Positions 16,656 through 26,300 of a stretch of 64,000 nucleotides of DNA are shown one piece after another; within the stretch, counting starts at the first letter, position 1; the number at the start of each line of letters is the position of its first letter. The stretch comes from an uncultured Clostridia bacterium. Its GTDB lineage: Bacteria > Bacillota > Clostridia > Christensenellales > Aristaeellaceae. Location of the stretch: NCBI GenBank assembly GCA_934675735.1, contig CAKURR010000004.1, positions 1 through 64,000 on the forward strand, written 5' to 3'. The translations under genes and the position numbers were made by a program. Below the pieces are notes generated by a model. The model was given only the letters and a program-made list of their open reading frames with translations. It did not search any database and was not told the origin of the DNA.

Positions 16656-17624
16656 TTACAGAAGGTCAACGGCTTCCATAGCGGCCGGCACGTCGATGGC
16701 GGCCTGCGCCAGGTAAGCGGTGTACTCTTCGGCGTCCATGTAGGAGATCGCCTGGCCGAAGCTGGCCATCTGGGCGACGAAGTCCGGATCCGCGATAGCG
16801 GCGGCACAAGCCTCAGCCATCTTGGCACGGATGCTCTCGTCCACGCCCTTCGGGAAGGCCAGGCCGCGCTGCGTCGCGTACACGCAGTCGAAGCCCTGCT
16901 CCTGGCAGGTCGGGATGTCGGAGAAGGTGGCGTTGCGCTCGGTATCCATGACGCCCAGGCAGATCAGGTCGCCGGACTCGATGAAGCTGCGCGCTTCGGC
17001 CAGAGACACGGTCACGCCCTCGATTTCCTGCTGAGCGGCGGCCTTCACAGCGCCGGCAGCGCCGTCGGCGTAGGTGATCATCTTGATGTCGATGTCAGCC
17101 GCGTTCATCAGGTAGCCGCCGGCGATGTGCCAGACGGAACCGGCGGAAGAGCCGCCCATCTTGACCTCGCCCGGATGAGCCTTGCAGTAGTCAACGAAGG
17201 TCGCCAGATCGGTGATGCCGTTGTCGGCAGCCCACTTGGCGTTCACGGTCACGGCCGCCGCGTCGGTGTTGATACGGCAGATCGCGTCGTAGTTCTCATA
17301 GGTGTAATCGCTCATGTCACTGGGCTTGTAGGTGGCCAGCTCGAAGGTGATCATGCCGATGGTGTAGCCGTCCGGATCCGCGTCGGCGATGGCCTCGTGG
17401 CCGGTAACGCCGGAAGCGCCGGTCTGGTTGTCAACGGTGACGGAAACGCCGAGCTGCTTCTCCAGCGCGGAGCAGAAAGCGCGCAGGCAGTTATCCGTTC
17501 CGCCGCCGGCAGACCACGGGTTGATGGCGATCAGGCCCTTGGTGGGGTAGTCCGCAGCGGACGCGACGGCAGCCAGACCCAGAACCAAGGTCAGGGCAAC
17601 CATCAAAGCAACAAGCTTCTTCAT
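16656..17624 (-). CDS. tctC: tripartite tricarboxylate transporter substrate-binding protein TctC
   Basis: This 322-residue extracytoplasmic receptor of the Bug/TctC family has a signal peptide MKKLVALMVALTLVLGLAAVASA cleaved before ADYPTKGL. The first motif INPWSAGGGTDNCLRAF corresponds to the family P-loop-like carboxylate contact. GASGVTGHEAIADADPDGYTIG follows, as in other TctC proteins. The start is fixed by GAGGAGG ten bases upstream. It leads the tctCBA operon and has a near-perfect sigma-A promoter. As with many binding proteins, a strong hairpin separates it from the permease genes. Confidence 0.95.
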   Translation of the reverse strand: MKKLVALMVALTLVLGLAAVASAADYPTKGLIAINPWSAGGGTDNCLRAFCSALEKQLGVSVTVDNQTGASGVTGHEAIADADPDGYTIGMITFELATYKPSDMSDYTYENYDAICRINTDAAAVTVNAKWAADNGITDLATFVDYCKAHPGEVKMGGSSAGSVWHIAGGYLMNAADIDIKMITYADGAAGAVKAAAQQEIEGVTVSLAEARSFIESGDLICLGVMDTERNATFSDIPTCQEQGFDCVYATQRGLAFPKGVDESIRAKMAEACAAAIADPDFVAQMASFGQAISYMDAEEYTAYLAQAAIDVPAAMEAVDLL

Positions 17625-17691
17625 AACAGGTTCCTCCTCAAAAATATGTGGCCGACAGGAATGAATATCCACGAATCGGCACGTTGGGTGT

Positions 17692-17720
17692 AGTATAACA
17701 TTTTATAAAAAAATTGTCAA
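17692..17720 (-). promoter_or_regulatory. strong sigma-A promoter for tctCBA
   Basis: Minus strand TTGACA, exactly 17 bases, TATACT: one mismatch to the consensus hexamers, in an AT-rich spacer. Confidence 0.9.
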
Positions 17721-18026
17721 GATTGCCAAACTCGTCTGATGATGTGTGCTTTATAATAAAAAAACGAACAAAATAAGGGGTTGCGCTTACACATCGCGTC
17801 AAAAGGCAAAAGAAAACACGAGAAGAAAAACCTTACAAAGATGTAATATTCTGTATAACGATTTTATAAAGGCAGGGGCGTATACAAAGCACGAAAGGTT
17901 GATGCATGCGGACGCATCGTGCGTGCCCGTGCGGCAGTTTTGTCTCGCTTTCGGCATGCGGGGGAGGCGGCTCGGGTTTTAGGCTGTCTGCCCATGCAGG
18001 GAAAAAATGCAAAAAATCCAAAACAA
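17721..18026. other. non-coding gap between the tct promoter and the tRNA terminator
   Basis: No convincing coding frame, repeat or further promoter was recognised in this stretch. The left half is AT-rich and the right half holds a GGGGGAGGCGG run near 17960 without a partner. Confidence 0.4.
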
Positions 18027-18054
18027 CAAAAAAACAGAACGAAATCGCTCTGTT
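18027..18054 (-). terminator. terminator of the tRNA operon
   Basis: Minus strand AACAGAGC, 6-base loop, GTTCTGTT, then a T7 run. It sits directly after the CCA end of tRNA-Glu. Confidence 0.85.
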
Positions 18055-18057
18055 TGG

Positions 18058-18132
18058 TGGCACCTCCAATGGGAATCGAACCCATGATTTTGCCTTGAGA
18101 GGGCAACGTCTTGACCGCTTGACCATGGAGGC
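18058..18132 (-). tRNA. tRNA-Glu (anticodon CTC)
   Basis: On the minus strand the acceptor GCCTCCA pairs with TGGAGGT (one G-U), followed by discriminator G and an encoded CCA. The anticodon arm is TTGCC-CTCTCAA-GGCAA, giving CTC. The T arm has GGTTCGATTCC. It is the second gene of a two-tRNA unit. Confidence 0.95.
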
Positions 18133-18135
18133 TAA

Positions 18136-18209
18136 TGGCTGGGGAACTAGGATTCGAACCTAGACAATACGAGTCAGAGTCGTAGGTGCTGCCGTTACAC
18201 AATTCCCCA
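18136..18209 (-). tRNA. tRNA-Gln (anticodon CTG)
   Basis: On the minus strand the acceptor TGGGGAA pairs with TTCCCCA, then G and an encoded CCA. The anticodon arm is TACGA-CTCTGAC-TCGTA, giving CTG. The T-loop is GGTTCGAATCC. Three bases separate it from tRNA-Glu. Confidence 0.95.
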
Positions 18210-18259
18210 ATATCAAGTTGTAGCTGCTCTGCGGAAGCCGCAGCTTTTGAACGAGTGAC

Positions 18260-18288
18260 AGTATAGCGCATTCATGCGCCGCTGTCAA
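18260..18288 (-). promoter_or_regulatory. consensus promoter of the tRNA Gln-Glu operon
   Basis: Minus strand TTGACA, 17 bases, TATACT, about 50 bases upstream of tRNA-Gln. Confidence 0.9.
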
Positions 18289-18296
18289 CCCCTATT

Positions 18297-19061
18297 TCAA
18301 AATATTTTTTCCAGAATCAGCAGTACGAGCAGATGCGCGGGGTAAAACCCGTAGGCAACGGCCTTGGGCATCTGCGTTTTGCGGCGAATCGGCAGGCTGG
18401 CCAGCATCACCGCGGGCACGGCAAATATGCGCATGCCGAACCGGATGCCAAAGAGCGGGTAGCCGCGCCCGTCCGTGGCCCAGACCAGCATATACGCCGT
18501 CGTGGCCGCGAAGCACAGCGCCGGATATTCCAGAAAGAGGTAAAACAGCACCATCAGCCGAATGCCGCCCACACCGTAATCCAAACTGCCCGAAAAGCGC
18601 TCACAGAGCACGTAAATCAGCAGCGCGAGAATGTATTTTCTTTCGCGGATGCACAGCAGCAGCAAAAGCCCCAGCAGCAGCGGGAGCAGGATGCTCGGCG
18701 TTTCCCAGCTCTCCATATAGAAGGTATACAGCGCGCGCAGCGGCTGGCGCGCGAACGACACGGCATACATCGCGTTGTTTTCATGCCCCAACGCCACGGC
18801 ATAAAGCGGCTGGCTGACCAGCGCCAGCGCCGCCACGCGGGTGATATACTGCTGAGGGTGTTTGGTCATCGCCGCGCCGACGGCAATGCCGTAAGCGAAC
18901 AGCGGAAACGCCAGCCGCCCGACCAGGCGCATCCATGTCAGCTGGGGGAAGAGCATCTTGCCCGCGTGGTCGATGAACATGCAGATGCAGGCGAGCAGCC
19001 GGAGCAGGCCGCCGTCCTGATTGGTTTTGATTTGCGCAGGGCGAAGAAAACGGTCGAGCAT
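18297..19061 (-). CDS. TraX-family membrane protein
   Basis: The 254-residue protein has about seven to eight membrane segments. It opens with the family motif LLRLLACICMFIDHAGKMLFPQ, with a conserved His-rich first helix, and continues with RLVGRLAFPLFAYGIAVGA and a segment near YFYPAHLLVLL-type ends. TraX proteins (PF05857) are acyltransferase-3-like membrane enzymes named for F-pilin acetylation, but chromosomal Firmicutes members are uncharacterised. The start is set by AAAGGAG; a longer in-frame extension lacks a ribosome binding site. No conjugation genes are nearby. It has its own promoter. Confidence 0.8.
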   Translation of the reverse strand: MLDRFLRPAQIKTNQDGGLLRLLACICMFIDHAGKMLFPQLTWMRLVGRLAFPLFAYGIAVGAAMTKHPQQYITRVAALALVSQPLYAVALGHENNAMYAVSFARQPLRALYTFYMESWETPSILLPLLLGLLLLLCIRERKYILALLIYVLCERFSGSLDYGVGGIRLMVLFYLFLEYPALCFAATTAYMLVWATDGRGYPLFGIRFGMRIFAVPAVMLASLPIRRKTQMPKAVAYGFYPAHLLVLLILEKIF

Positions 19062-19131
19062 GTTCGAGACTCCTTTTTGATGAAACGGCAGGCGGGTTCG
19101 GGCCGCGTTTTGCATTTTGAAACCGCTACCA

Positions 19132-19160
19132 AAGATAATTGTTTTTCGGCCAAAAGTCAA
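19132..19160 (-). promoter_or_regulatory. promoter for the TraX-family gene
   Basis: Minus strand TTGACT, 17 bases, TATCTT, about 70 bases upstream of the start codon. Confidence 0.6.
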
Positions 19161-19301
19161 GAGCCCAAATAAAACCGACCGCTGTAACAAATTCGCAACA
19201 GTTTACTGGTATACTGAAATTATGGCGGTTTGAACCCGTTTCAATTGTAGGATGAGCTGCATCCTGCTCTGAAACTGCGTTTTTGGGAACATATGGGAGC
19301 A

Positions 19302-19370
19302 CGTTGGGCTGCCGCCCAAACCTGCCTGAGGGACTTAGTCCCTCAGACTCCCCCTCTTCGCTTCGCGATG
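19302..19370 (-). repeat. three-hairpin intergenic element, copy 4
   Basis: Read on the minus strand: H1 TCGC-GAA-GCGA at 19358-19368, H2 at 19326-19346 (CTGAGGGAC..GTCCCTCAG) and H3 at 19303-19321 (TTTGGGC-GGCA-GCCCAA). It lies 34 bases before the response-regulator start, in a 342-base gap that otherwise holds only a possible extended -10 (TGGTATACT near 19207-19215). Confidence 0.8.
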
Positions 19371-19403
19371 GAATAAAGACAGAAATATATTAGGAGGAAA
19401 AGC

Positions 19404-20078
19404 ATGGTTCATGTTCTGGTAGTGGAGGACGACATTCGCTTAAATCAAATCGTTTGTGCCAGCTTACGCGCGGCGGGTTACGAGGCGGTCGGCTGTGCAA
19501 ACGCCGCGCAGGCGTTTGACGTTTTGCACGGCGACGGGGCGGATATCATCATTTCCGATATTATGATGCCTGACATCGACGGTTTCGAGTTTGTGACCGA
19601 CGTGCGCAGCGTCAACAAACACATTCCGATTCTTTTGATGACGGCGCTGGACGACATGAGCGCCAAGCGCAAGGGCTTCGGCGCGGGCATTGACGACTAC
19701 ATGGTCAAGCCCATCGATGTGGACGAGCTGCTGCTTCGCATCGAGGCGCTTCTGCGTCGCGCGCGCATCGAGGCCGAAAAGCGACTGACGGTCGGTTCTA
19801 CGGTTTTGGATGCGGAGGAGCGCAGCGTTTACGTCGCGGGGCAGGAAATCACGCTGACCGTGCGCGAGTTTGACCTGCTCTACAAGCTGCTTTCCTATCC
19901 GCGACGCACGTTTTCCCGCGCCCAGCTGATGGATGAGTTCTGGGACGGCGAGACGAGCGCCAGCTTACGCGCGGTGGATGTTTACATCACCCGAATCCGC
20001 GACAAGATGTCCGTCAGCGACGATTTCAAGATCACGACGGTGCACGGACTCGGTTACAAGGCGGTGCCAAGCGTATGA
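19404..20078 (+). CDS. OmpR/PhoB-family response regulator
   Basis: The 224-residue transcription factor has an N-terminal receiver domain with the acidic pair VVEDD (9-10), phospho-acceptor Asp52 in ISDIMMPDIDG, Thr80 and Lys102 in VKPID. A C-terminal winged helix follows, with EFDLLYKLLSYPRRTFSRAQLM and RVVDVYI-like ALRAVDVYITRIRDK. AGGAGG precedes the ATG. The gene overlaps the histidine kinase by four bases (ATGA), so the two form a cognate pair. The target genes are not evident; the downstream DegV gene could be one. Confidence 0.93.
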   Translation: MVHVLVVEDDIRLNQIVCASLRAAGYEAVGCANAAQAFDVLHGDGADIIISDIMMPDIDGFEFVTDVRSVNKHIPILLMTALDDMSAKRKGFGAGIDDYMVKPIDVDELLLRIEALLRRARIEAEKRLTVGSTVLDAEERSVYVAGQEITLTVREFDLLYKLLSYPRRTFSRAQLMDEFWDGETSASLRAVDVYITRIRDKMSVSDDFKITTVHGLGYKAVPSV

Positions 20079-21175
20079 ACAGACTTCGGTCGGTTTTGGA
20101 GAAGCAGCGTGCTCGGGAGGACCCGCGCGTCCGCAGACGGCTTTTTTCGTGGCGCATGTTTGTCATCATCCTGCTGGTGGTCAGCGTGCTGAGCGCGGGC
20201 AACGTGTTTGCGCTGGAAAAGCTGCTGAAGATGCAGGTGTTCAGTGTCGTGGCGAGCATGGGTGTCGGCTCATACTGGGTGGCGATGGCGTTTCTGGCGG
20301 CCATCATTCTGCATCTGTATACCTGCCGTCGGTTCGACAGGCCGATGCGCGCGCTCAGCCGCGCGATGCGGCAGGTGACGGAGGGCGATTTTTCCGTCCG
20401 CGTGACGCCGTTCCACAGCGAAAACAAGTTCGATTACATGGATATCATGTTTGAGGATTTCAACCGCATGGTGCAGGAGCTGGGCAGCACGGAGACGATG
20501 AAAAACGACTTCATCGCCAACGTGTCCCACGAAATCCGCACGCCGCTCACCGTCATGAACAGCTATGCCTCGGCGCTGGCGCGCGGCGGCCTGAGCGAAG
20601 CGGAGCAGCGGGAATACGCCGCGACGATTGCCGCCGCCAGCGAGAGCCTGAGCACGATGGTTTCCAACATTCTGCGGCTCAACAAGCTCGAAAATCAGGA
20701 GATTACGCCCAACGCCGCGCCGTATGACCTGACCCGCCAGCTCTGCGACTGCGCCCTTGCGCACGAAGCCCGCTGGGAGGCCAAGCACATCGATTTCGAC
20801 GCGCAGCTCGAGGAACGCGTGATGGTGCTTGCCGACGAAGCGATGATGGAAATCGTGTTCAACAACCTGATTTCCAACGCGATTAAGTTCACCGAGCCGA
20901 ACGGGCGCGTCGTTCTGCGGCAGGTGAAGGACGGCGGCGACGTGGTCGTGACCGTGTCGGATACGGGCTGCGGCATGGATGAAGCGACGCTCGCGCACAT
21001 CTTTGACAAGTTTTATCAGGGCGATACCTCCCACAGCAGGGAGGGCAACGGTCTCGGCCTGGCGCTCGTGCGACGCGTGCTGGAAATTTCCGGCGGCACC
21101 ATCGGCGTGACCAGCGCCCCGGGCGAAGGCTCGGAGTTTACCGTCCGCCTGCCGCGCATGGCTGAAACGGCCTGA
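20075..21175 (+). CDS. sensor histidine kinase
   Basis: The 366-residue membrane sensor has two membrane segments (about 27-50 and 60-82) separated by only about ten residues, so there is almost no extracytoplasmic sensor domain. A HAMP-like segment follows (RRFDRPMRALSRAMRQVTEGDFSVRV). The H-box is NVSHEIRTPLTVM with His152, the N-box NLISNAIKFTEP, G1 DTGCGMDEATLAHIFDKF and G2 GNGLGLALVRRV. The short loop suggests sensing in the membrane or through a partner, as in intramembrane-sensing kinases of Firmicutes. Confidence 0.92.
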   Translation: MNRLRSVLEKQRAREDPRVRRRLFSWRMFVIILLVVSVLSAGNVFALEKLLKMQVFSVVASMGVGSYWVAMAFLAAIILHLYTCRRFDRPMRALSRAMRQVTEGDFSVRVTPFHSENKFDYMDIMFEDFNRMVQELGSTETMKNDFIANVSHEIRTPLTVMNSYASALARGGLSEAEQREYAATIAAASESLSTMVSNILRLNKLENQEITPNAAPYDLTRQLCDCALAHEARWEAKHIDFDAQLEERVMVLADEAMMEIVFNNLISNAIKFTEPNGRVVLRQVKDGGDVVVTVSDTGCGMDEATLAHIFDKFYQGDTSHSREGNGLGLALVRRVLEISGGTIGVTSAPGEGSEFTVRLPRMAETA

Positions 21176-21328
21176 GCGCGGGCCGTATGAATCTGTATAA
21201 ACATTCAAAAACGGGCAGATTCACATTTCAGCAACATTTCGCCAATGTTTTTGCAACGCGGGCGCGCTATAATGGGCCATACTTGCGGCGTTTGTGTCGC
21301 TTGATATGGAAATAAGAGGTGTTCCCAA

Positions 21329-22180
21329 GTGAGCAGAATCATCCTGATGGCCGAATCCGGCAGCGATATCACACCCGAACTGGCGAAAGAAAACGGCATT
21401 GTGATTGTGCCGATGCATGTCTCCTTCGGCGGCGAAACGCGCGATGACGGCGCGTTCCCGACGACGGAGATGTTTGATTTTTATAAGAAGCACCGCGAAC
21501 TGCCGCGCACCAGCGGCTGCACGCCGCACGACTTCGAGGCGACGTTTGAGCGGCTCGACCGCGAGTGTCCGGGCGCGTCGATTCTCTATCTGGCGTATTC
21601 CGCCAGCACGACGTGCTCCATGCAGAGCGCGCTGGTTGCGGGCGAGGGCCGCGAAAACTTCGTTGCCATCGATACCAAGAGCGTGGCAGCGGGGCAGGCG
21701 GCCGTCGTGCTGACGACCGCGCGCTATCTGCGCGAGCATTCGGAAGCGACACTCGATGAGGCGGCGGCGTTTGTGAACAGCCTCATCGCGAAAATCCGCA
21801 TGGGCTTCATCCCCGGCGATTTGGATTATCTGCGCGCGGGCGGCCGCGTGAGCAACGCGGCGTATCTCGGCGCGAAAATCCTCGGCCTGCATCCGCTGAT
21901 TGAGATTCAGGACGGCAAGCTGCTTTCCACCAAGAAATACCGCGGAGGGATGGAGCGCGTCGTCTGCCGAATGGCGAAGGAATTTCCGGCCGCACAGGGG
22001 CTTGAAACCGACGTGCTTTGGCTCATTTACGGCGCGGGGCTGAGCGAAACGGTCATGCGCGAGGTCGAAACCATTCTGCACGGGCAGGGGTATGCCAACC
22101 TGAGTTGGGTAGAAACGGGCTGCGTCATCGCGGCGCACAGCGGCCCCGGCTCGTTCGGCATCGTGGGGTTTGCCGGGTAA
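21329..22180 (+). CDS. DegV family fatty-acid-binding protein
   Basis: The 283-residue protein matches the two-domain DegV/FakB fold. Lipid-contact motifs are RTSGCTPHDFEATFE and YLAYSASTTCSMQSA, followed by GDLDYLRAGGRVSNAAYLGAKILGLHPLIEIQDGKL, a family hallmark. FakB-type members present fatty acids to FakA kinase; no fakA is in the window. Translation starts at GTG 21329 with AAGAGGTG eight bases upstream. A TATAAT lies at 21268-21273 but its -35 is poor. A strong terminator follows. Confidence 0.9.
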   Translation: MSRIILMAESGSDITPELAKENGIVIVPMHVSFGGETRDDGAFPTTEMFDFYKKHRELPRTSGCTPHDFEATFERLDRECPGASILYLAYSASTTCSMQSALVAGEGRENFVAIDTKSVAAGQAAVVLTTARYLREHSEATLDEAAAFVNSLIAKIRMGFIPGDLDYLRAGGRVSNAAYLGAKILGLHPLIEIQDGKLLSTKKYRGGMERVVCRMAKEFPAAQGLETDVLWLIYGAGLSETVMREVETILHGQGYANLSWVETGCVIAAHSGPGSFGIVGFAG

Positions 22181-22193
22181 TTGAAGCATAACA

Positions 22194-22234
22194 AAAAGCT
22201 GTTCTTTCCTTTGCGGAGAGAACAGCTTTTTTTT
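22194..22234 (+). terminator. rho-independent terminator after degV
   Basis: AAAAGCTGTTCT and AGAACAGCTTTT pair around a 13-base loop, followed by TTTT. It also serves the convergent YitT gene through its A-rich side. Confidence 0.9.
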
Positions 22235-22251
22235 CATGGGCTTGAAAATGT

Positions 22252-23124
22252 TTAACTGGCCAAAAAGCCCTTGCCGACAATTTCGGTCGAAGCGGTGATG
22301 ACCATGAACGCGTGCGGGTCGTTGGCGTGGATGAACCGACGCAGCGCCAGCGCCTGCGCGCGGGTGAGCACGGTAATCACCATCGTCTTGCGCTCGTGGT
22401 GGAACGCGCCGTAAACGTCCTCGAGCGTCGCGCCGCGGTGCAGATTGACGGTGATGAAATCGATAATCGGTTCGGGGGTGGTTGTGATAATCTGGAAGCA
22501 TTTCTTCATGCGGAAGCTGTCCGTCACGTAATCGACGAGCACGGATTTCATCAGCAGGCCGAGAATGCAGAACAGGCCCGACTGAATGCCGAAGCAGAAC
22601 AGCGCCGCCACCGTAATCAGCGCGTCGGCGACCATCAGCGCCATGCCGATGTTCATGCTGGTGTATTTGCGCACAATCATCGCGATGATGTCCGTGCCGC
22701 CGCTGGAGGCGTCCAGATGAAACAGAATCGCCGAGCCGACGGCGGGCAGCAGCACCGCAAAGCAAAGCTCCAGCAGCGGCTGGTTGGTCAGCGGGTGGTC
22801 AAGCGGCCAGAAACGCTCCATCACGTTGACGGCCAGCGACAGCACCACGGAGCAATACACCGTGCTGAACGCGAAACTGCGTCCCAGAAAGATGAAACCG
22901 ACGACCAACAGCGCCATGTTGATGATGAAAACGAACACGCTCGGCGTGAGCACGGGCGAGGGAAGCATGCGGCCCAGAATCAGCGAAAGGCCGCTGACGC
23001 CGCCCGTGGAAAAGTTGTTCGGAAACTTGAAAAAGTAAACGCCGACGGCGGTGAGCAGCACGCCAAGGGTCAGCAGAATATAGCGCTCGAGTTGGCTCAT
23101 CGGTTTGGCCGCAGTGGTTTTCAT
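22252..23124 (-). CDS. YitT family membrane protein (DUF161/DUF2179), paralogue 1
   Basis: The 290-residue protein has five to six membrane segments in the N-terminal two thirds. Family motifs FPNNFSTGGVSGLSLIL and FHLDASSGGTDIIAMIVRKY are visible. A C-terminal cytoplasmic DUF2179 domain follows (ITVNLHRGATLEDVYGAF...KTMVITVLTRAQALALRRFIHANDPHAFM). The biochemical role of YitT proteins is not settled. A paralogue at 36146-37021 keeps the same motifs (PHDIAPGGVTGIATVL, GATTGGTDMAAMIV). It is monocistronic with its own promoter. Confidence 0.88.
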   Translation of the reverse strand: MKTTAAKPMSQLERYILLTLGVLLTAVGVYFFKFPNNFSTGGVSGLSLILGRMLPSPVLTPSVFVFIINMALLVVGFIFLGRSFAFSTVYCSVVLSLAVNVMERFWPLDHPLTNQPLLELCFAVLLPAVGSAILFHLDASSGGTDIIAMIVRKYTSMNIGMALMVADALITVAALFCFGIQSGLFCILGLLMKSVLVDYVTDSFRMKKCFQIITTTPEPIIDFITVNLHRGATLEDVYGAFHHERKTMVITVLTRAQALALRRFIHANDPHAFMVITASTEIVGKGFLAS

Positions 23125-23180
23125 GGGCGATACGTTCCTTTCTCTTGACCGCGAGAAAAGCGGGATTCAATGCGTTCTTT

Positions 23181-23209
23181 ATTATAGCGCCGCACGCGAA
23201 GAATGTCGA
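23181..23209 (-). promoter_or_regulatory. promoter for YitT paralogue 1
   Basis: Minus strand TCGACA, 17 bases, TATAAT. Confidence 0.75.
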
Positions 23210-23252
23210 GAGGAAATGCGAAGAAAAACATGTAAAACAGAACAAACGGTTC

Positions 23253-23282
23253 TTTACAAAATATGGATGCGCGTTGTATAAT
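23253..23282 (+). promoter_or_regulatory. promoter for the CxxC-repeat protein
   Basis: TTTACA, 18 bases, TATAAT, about 48 bases upstream of the start codon. It is divergent from the YitT promoter. Confidence 0.75.
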
Positions 23283-23330
23283 GAATCATGCGTATTTGTG
23301 GATATGTAATTGTTGGAAGGAGAGGAAAAC

Positions 23331-26300
23331 ATGATACGCGGAAAACTTAAACGAACGGCAAGCTATTTGCTGTCCGCGGCCTTGCTTCTGAGCAACATGG
23401 GTGGGGCGGCATCGGCGTTGGCCGAGGTCGTTGTGCAGGAAGCGACGCCGTCCGGCGCCGAATGTCAGCATCCAAACGCAAAAAGCGAACAGATTCGGGA
23501 ATGGGGAGACGTGCGTTCGGTCGGCGCGAATACGCATCACCAGCACCAAATCAAAAACTATGAGAGATGGGTGTGTCCGGACTGCGAAAAGGAAGTCGCG
23601 AAAAACTATGTGGGTGAGGAATGGGTAGACGAAGCGCACAGCTATGCGAACGGAGTCTGCTCGGTTTGCGGCTTCGGTTGTACGCATACGGATAAACAAA
23701 ACGACGGCGACCCAATCAAAGAGGCCGAAGCGTGGCAGAACGCACCGTGGATGAACGGCCACTGCCGCAATGTGACCGTGTACCAGCAGTGGATTTGTGC
23801 GGACTGCGGAATCACGGGAAAAGACTGCGTAAACAACGAGACGCAGTATGAGGACCATACCTATTCGGACAGCGTGTGCACCGCTTGCGGCGCTGTCTGC
23901 ACGCATAGCTTTGATGCCGACGGCGTGTGCGCGTTCTGCGGCTATGCCTGCCCGCATACCGAGAAGGAGACGCGAATCGGCGGCGAAATTGACGAAAACG
24001 GCTATGTTTCCGTCGATAACCTGAATCATCGGTATACATATAATCAGTACGAATATTGGACGTGCCCAACCTGCCATGCGACGGGCCGCGGAGAAGTGCT
24101 CAGCAGCCAGCAGACAGAAGAGAGGCACCGGTATGATGAAAACGATGTCTGCACCGTCTGCGGCCATCAAAACGACTGTCAGCATGCGGGAGCAATGCCG
24201 TTCAGCTATTATCAGCCTGTGACCGACTGGGCGGACGACGGCAACAGCCGCACGCATTCCCGCACGGATATGCTGTATCAAGGCTGGCTCTGCACGGAAT
24301 GCGGTAAGCGCTATGAAGAAGCGAAGGGCGAAGAAACCCATACCGAGCTGCATCACGTCAACGGGCTGAAGCCGGGCGTGTGCGACATCTGCCAAGCCGA
24401 AACGGGCTGCACGCATCCGTCTTTGATTAACCGGCGCGAGTGGCTGTCCTGCAACGACTGGAAGGACGACGGGAACGGTCTGACGCACTCCGGCACGGCC
24501 GAACGAATCCAAGCCGGCAACTGTTCCAACTGCGGCGAATATGTCGCGACCGTGGTTGAAAAAGACGTGCCTGTGACCGAAAACCATCGGTATGACGGCG
24601 GCGAAACCTGTGCTGACTGCGGCGGTCAGCCTGTCTGCCAACACAGCGAGGTCGAAGAGAGCATCGAATATGAAGATGCGCATTTTATGCAGGTCGGCCC
24701 GAATGAATACCGTGTTACGCCGGTTGACAACGGCGACGGCACGCACAGCTGGCTGAAAAAAGTCGTCAAGGTCACCACGTGCAAGGCGTGCGGCTACGTT
24801 GTCAAAACGCCGACGGACGAAATCGTGCGCTACACGGAAAAGCATCCCTATCAGCCGTGCAACGAGTGCGGTTACAACAGCAGCGGAACGTGCAAGCATA
24901 CAAATACCTATAACAAGTACGTGGCGCCGGAGAGCGGCACGCTGAAACCGAATGCCGACGGCAAGACGCATTCCGGCACGATGACGCTGCGCATGTATGT
25001 GCATTGCGCGGACTGCGACGCACAGGTTGGCGCCGGCGAGCCGATGCAGGTGACCATAACGGATGAGCCGCATGAAATCGACCCGAACCGCGGCGTTTGC
25101 CGTCTGTGCAGTTACATCCTGCCCAAGGAAGAACTGTGCAAGCACGAAAAAACCATGACGGACATCGTGAAGCAGATGGGCCACACGACGATTGTCAACG
25201 AGAATGAGCACACCATCAAGCTCGAAGTCATGGAAAGAACTTACTGCATTCAGTGTGGCGCGGTGCTCAAACGCGAGTTCATCGAAAGCGACGAAATCGT
25301 GACCGAACCGCACGAGTTTGACGGCAATGGTCTCTGCGACGTGTGCGGCTATCAGCAGAACGCGGAGCAGGCCGCCTGCAAGCATGCGCACACCCACACG
25401 GATTCGTATATCGTGCAGACGCTGAACATCGTCAGCACCAATGACAAGCAGCATGTGCTCGACGCGGTTGTGGCGGACGAAGTGCGCTGCGAGGATTGTT
25501 ACGAGCAGCTCAGCGTGGGCAACATGCGCCGCGAAACCGTGACGGAAGATCACCTGTTCATTCCGTCCAAGCGCGAGGTCTGCTATGTCTGTGCATACGC
25601 CAACACCTGCACGCACGCCAACGCGGTGACGGAGAATGAATATCTCAGCGTGACCAACATGCACGCGCTGGATGGAAAACAGCATGCCTTTACGGCTTAC
25701 GGCCTGACGAAAACGACGTATTGCCCGGACTGCGATACCATTTTGGGGCAGGAACTGGTGGATATGACGAAGCACGAGGTTGTGGAGGAACACCGGGCGC
25801 TTGAAGGCGAGACGACGTGCGGCGATTGCGGCGCGGAAATTGCGGAAGAGACGCAAACGCCTAAGCCCGAGGTGACGCCGTCCCCGACGGAAAGCACGGT
25901 TCCGGACGAGACGCCCGCGCCGACGGAAAGTGCTGCGCCGACGGAAAGCGCCGCGCCGACCGAAACGCCTGCACCGACCGCGGATGTGACGGCAACGCCT
26001 GCTTCGACTGCCACGGCTGCGCCGGAAGCGACAGCCACGCCTACGCCCGCACCGACGGACAGCAGCGATAACGACAACAATTTCGTGCCTACGCCTGTGC
26101 CGACGGCAACGCGCGCACCGACTGTGACAGTCGAACCGACGGCCACGCCCGAGCCGACCGCCACGCCCGAACCCGTGGCCTCCGAAGAGATGAATCAGGC
26201 GTTTGAAGCGCTGGATGAAATCGACAAGGCGGTCGAGAAAGCCGTTGAAGTGAAAATCGAAATCATCGGCATGGATGAAATCGTGCCGGAAGAGACGATT

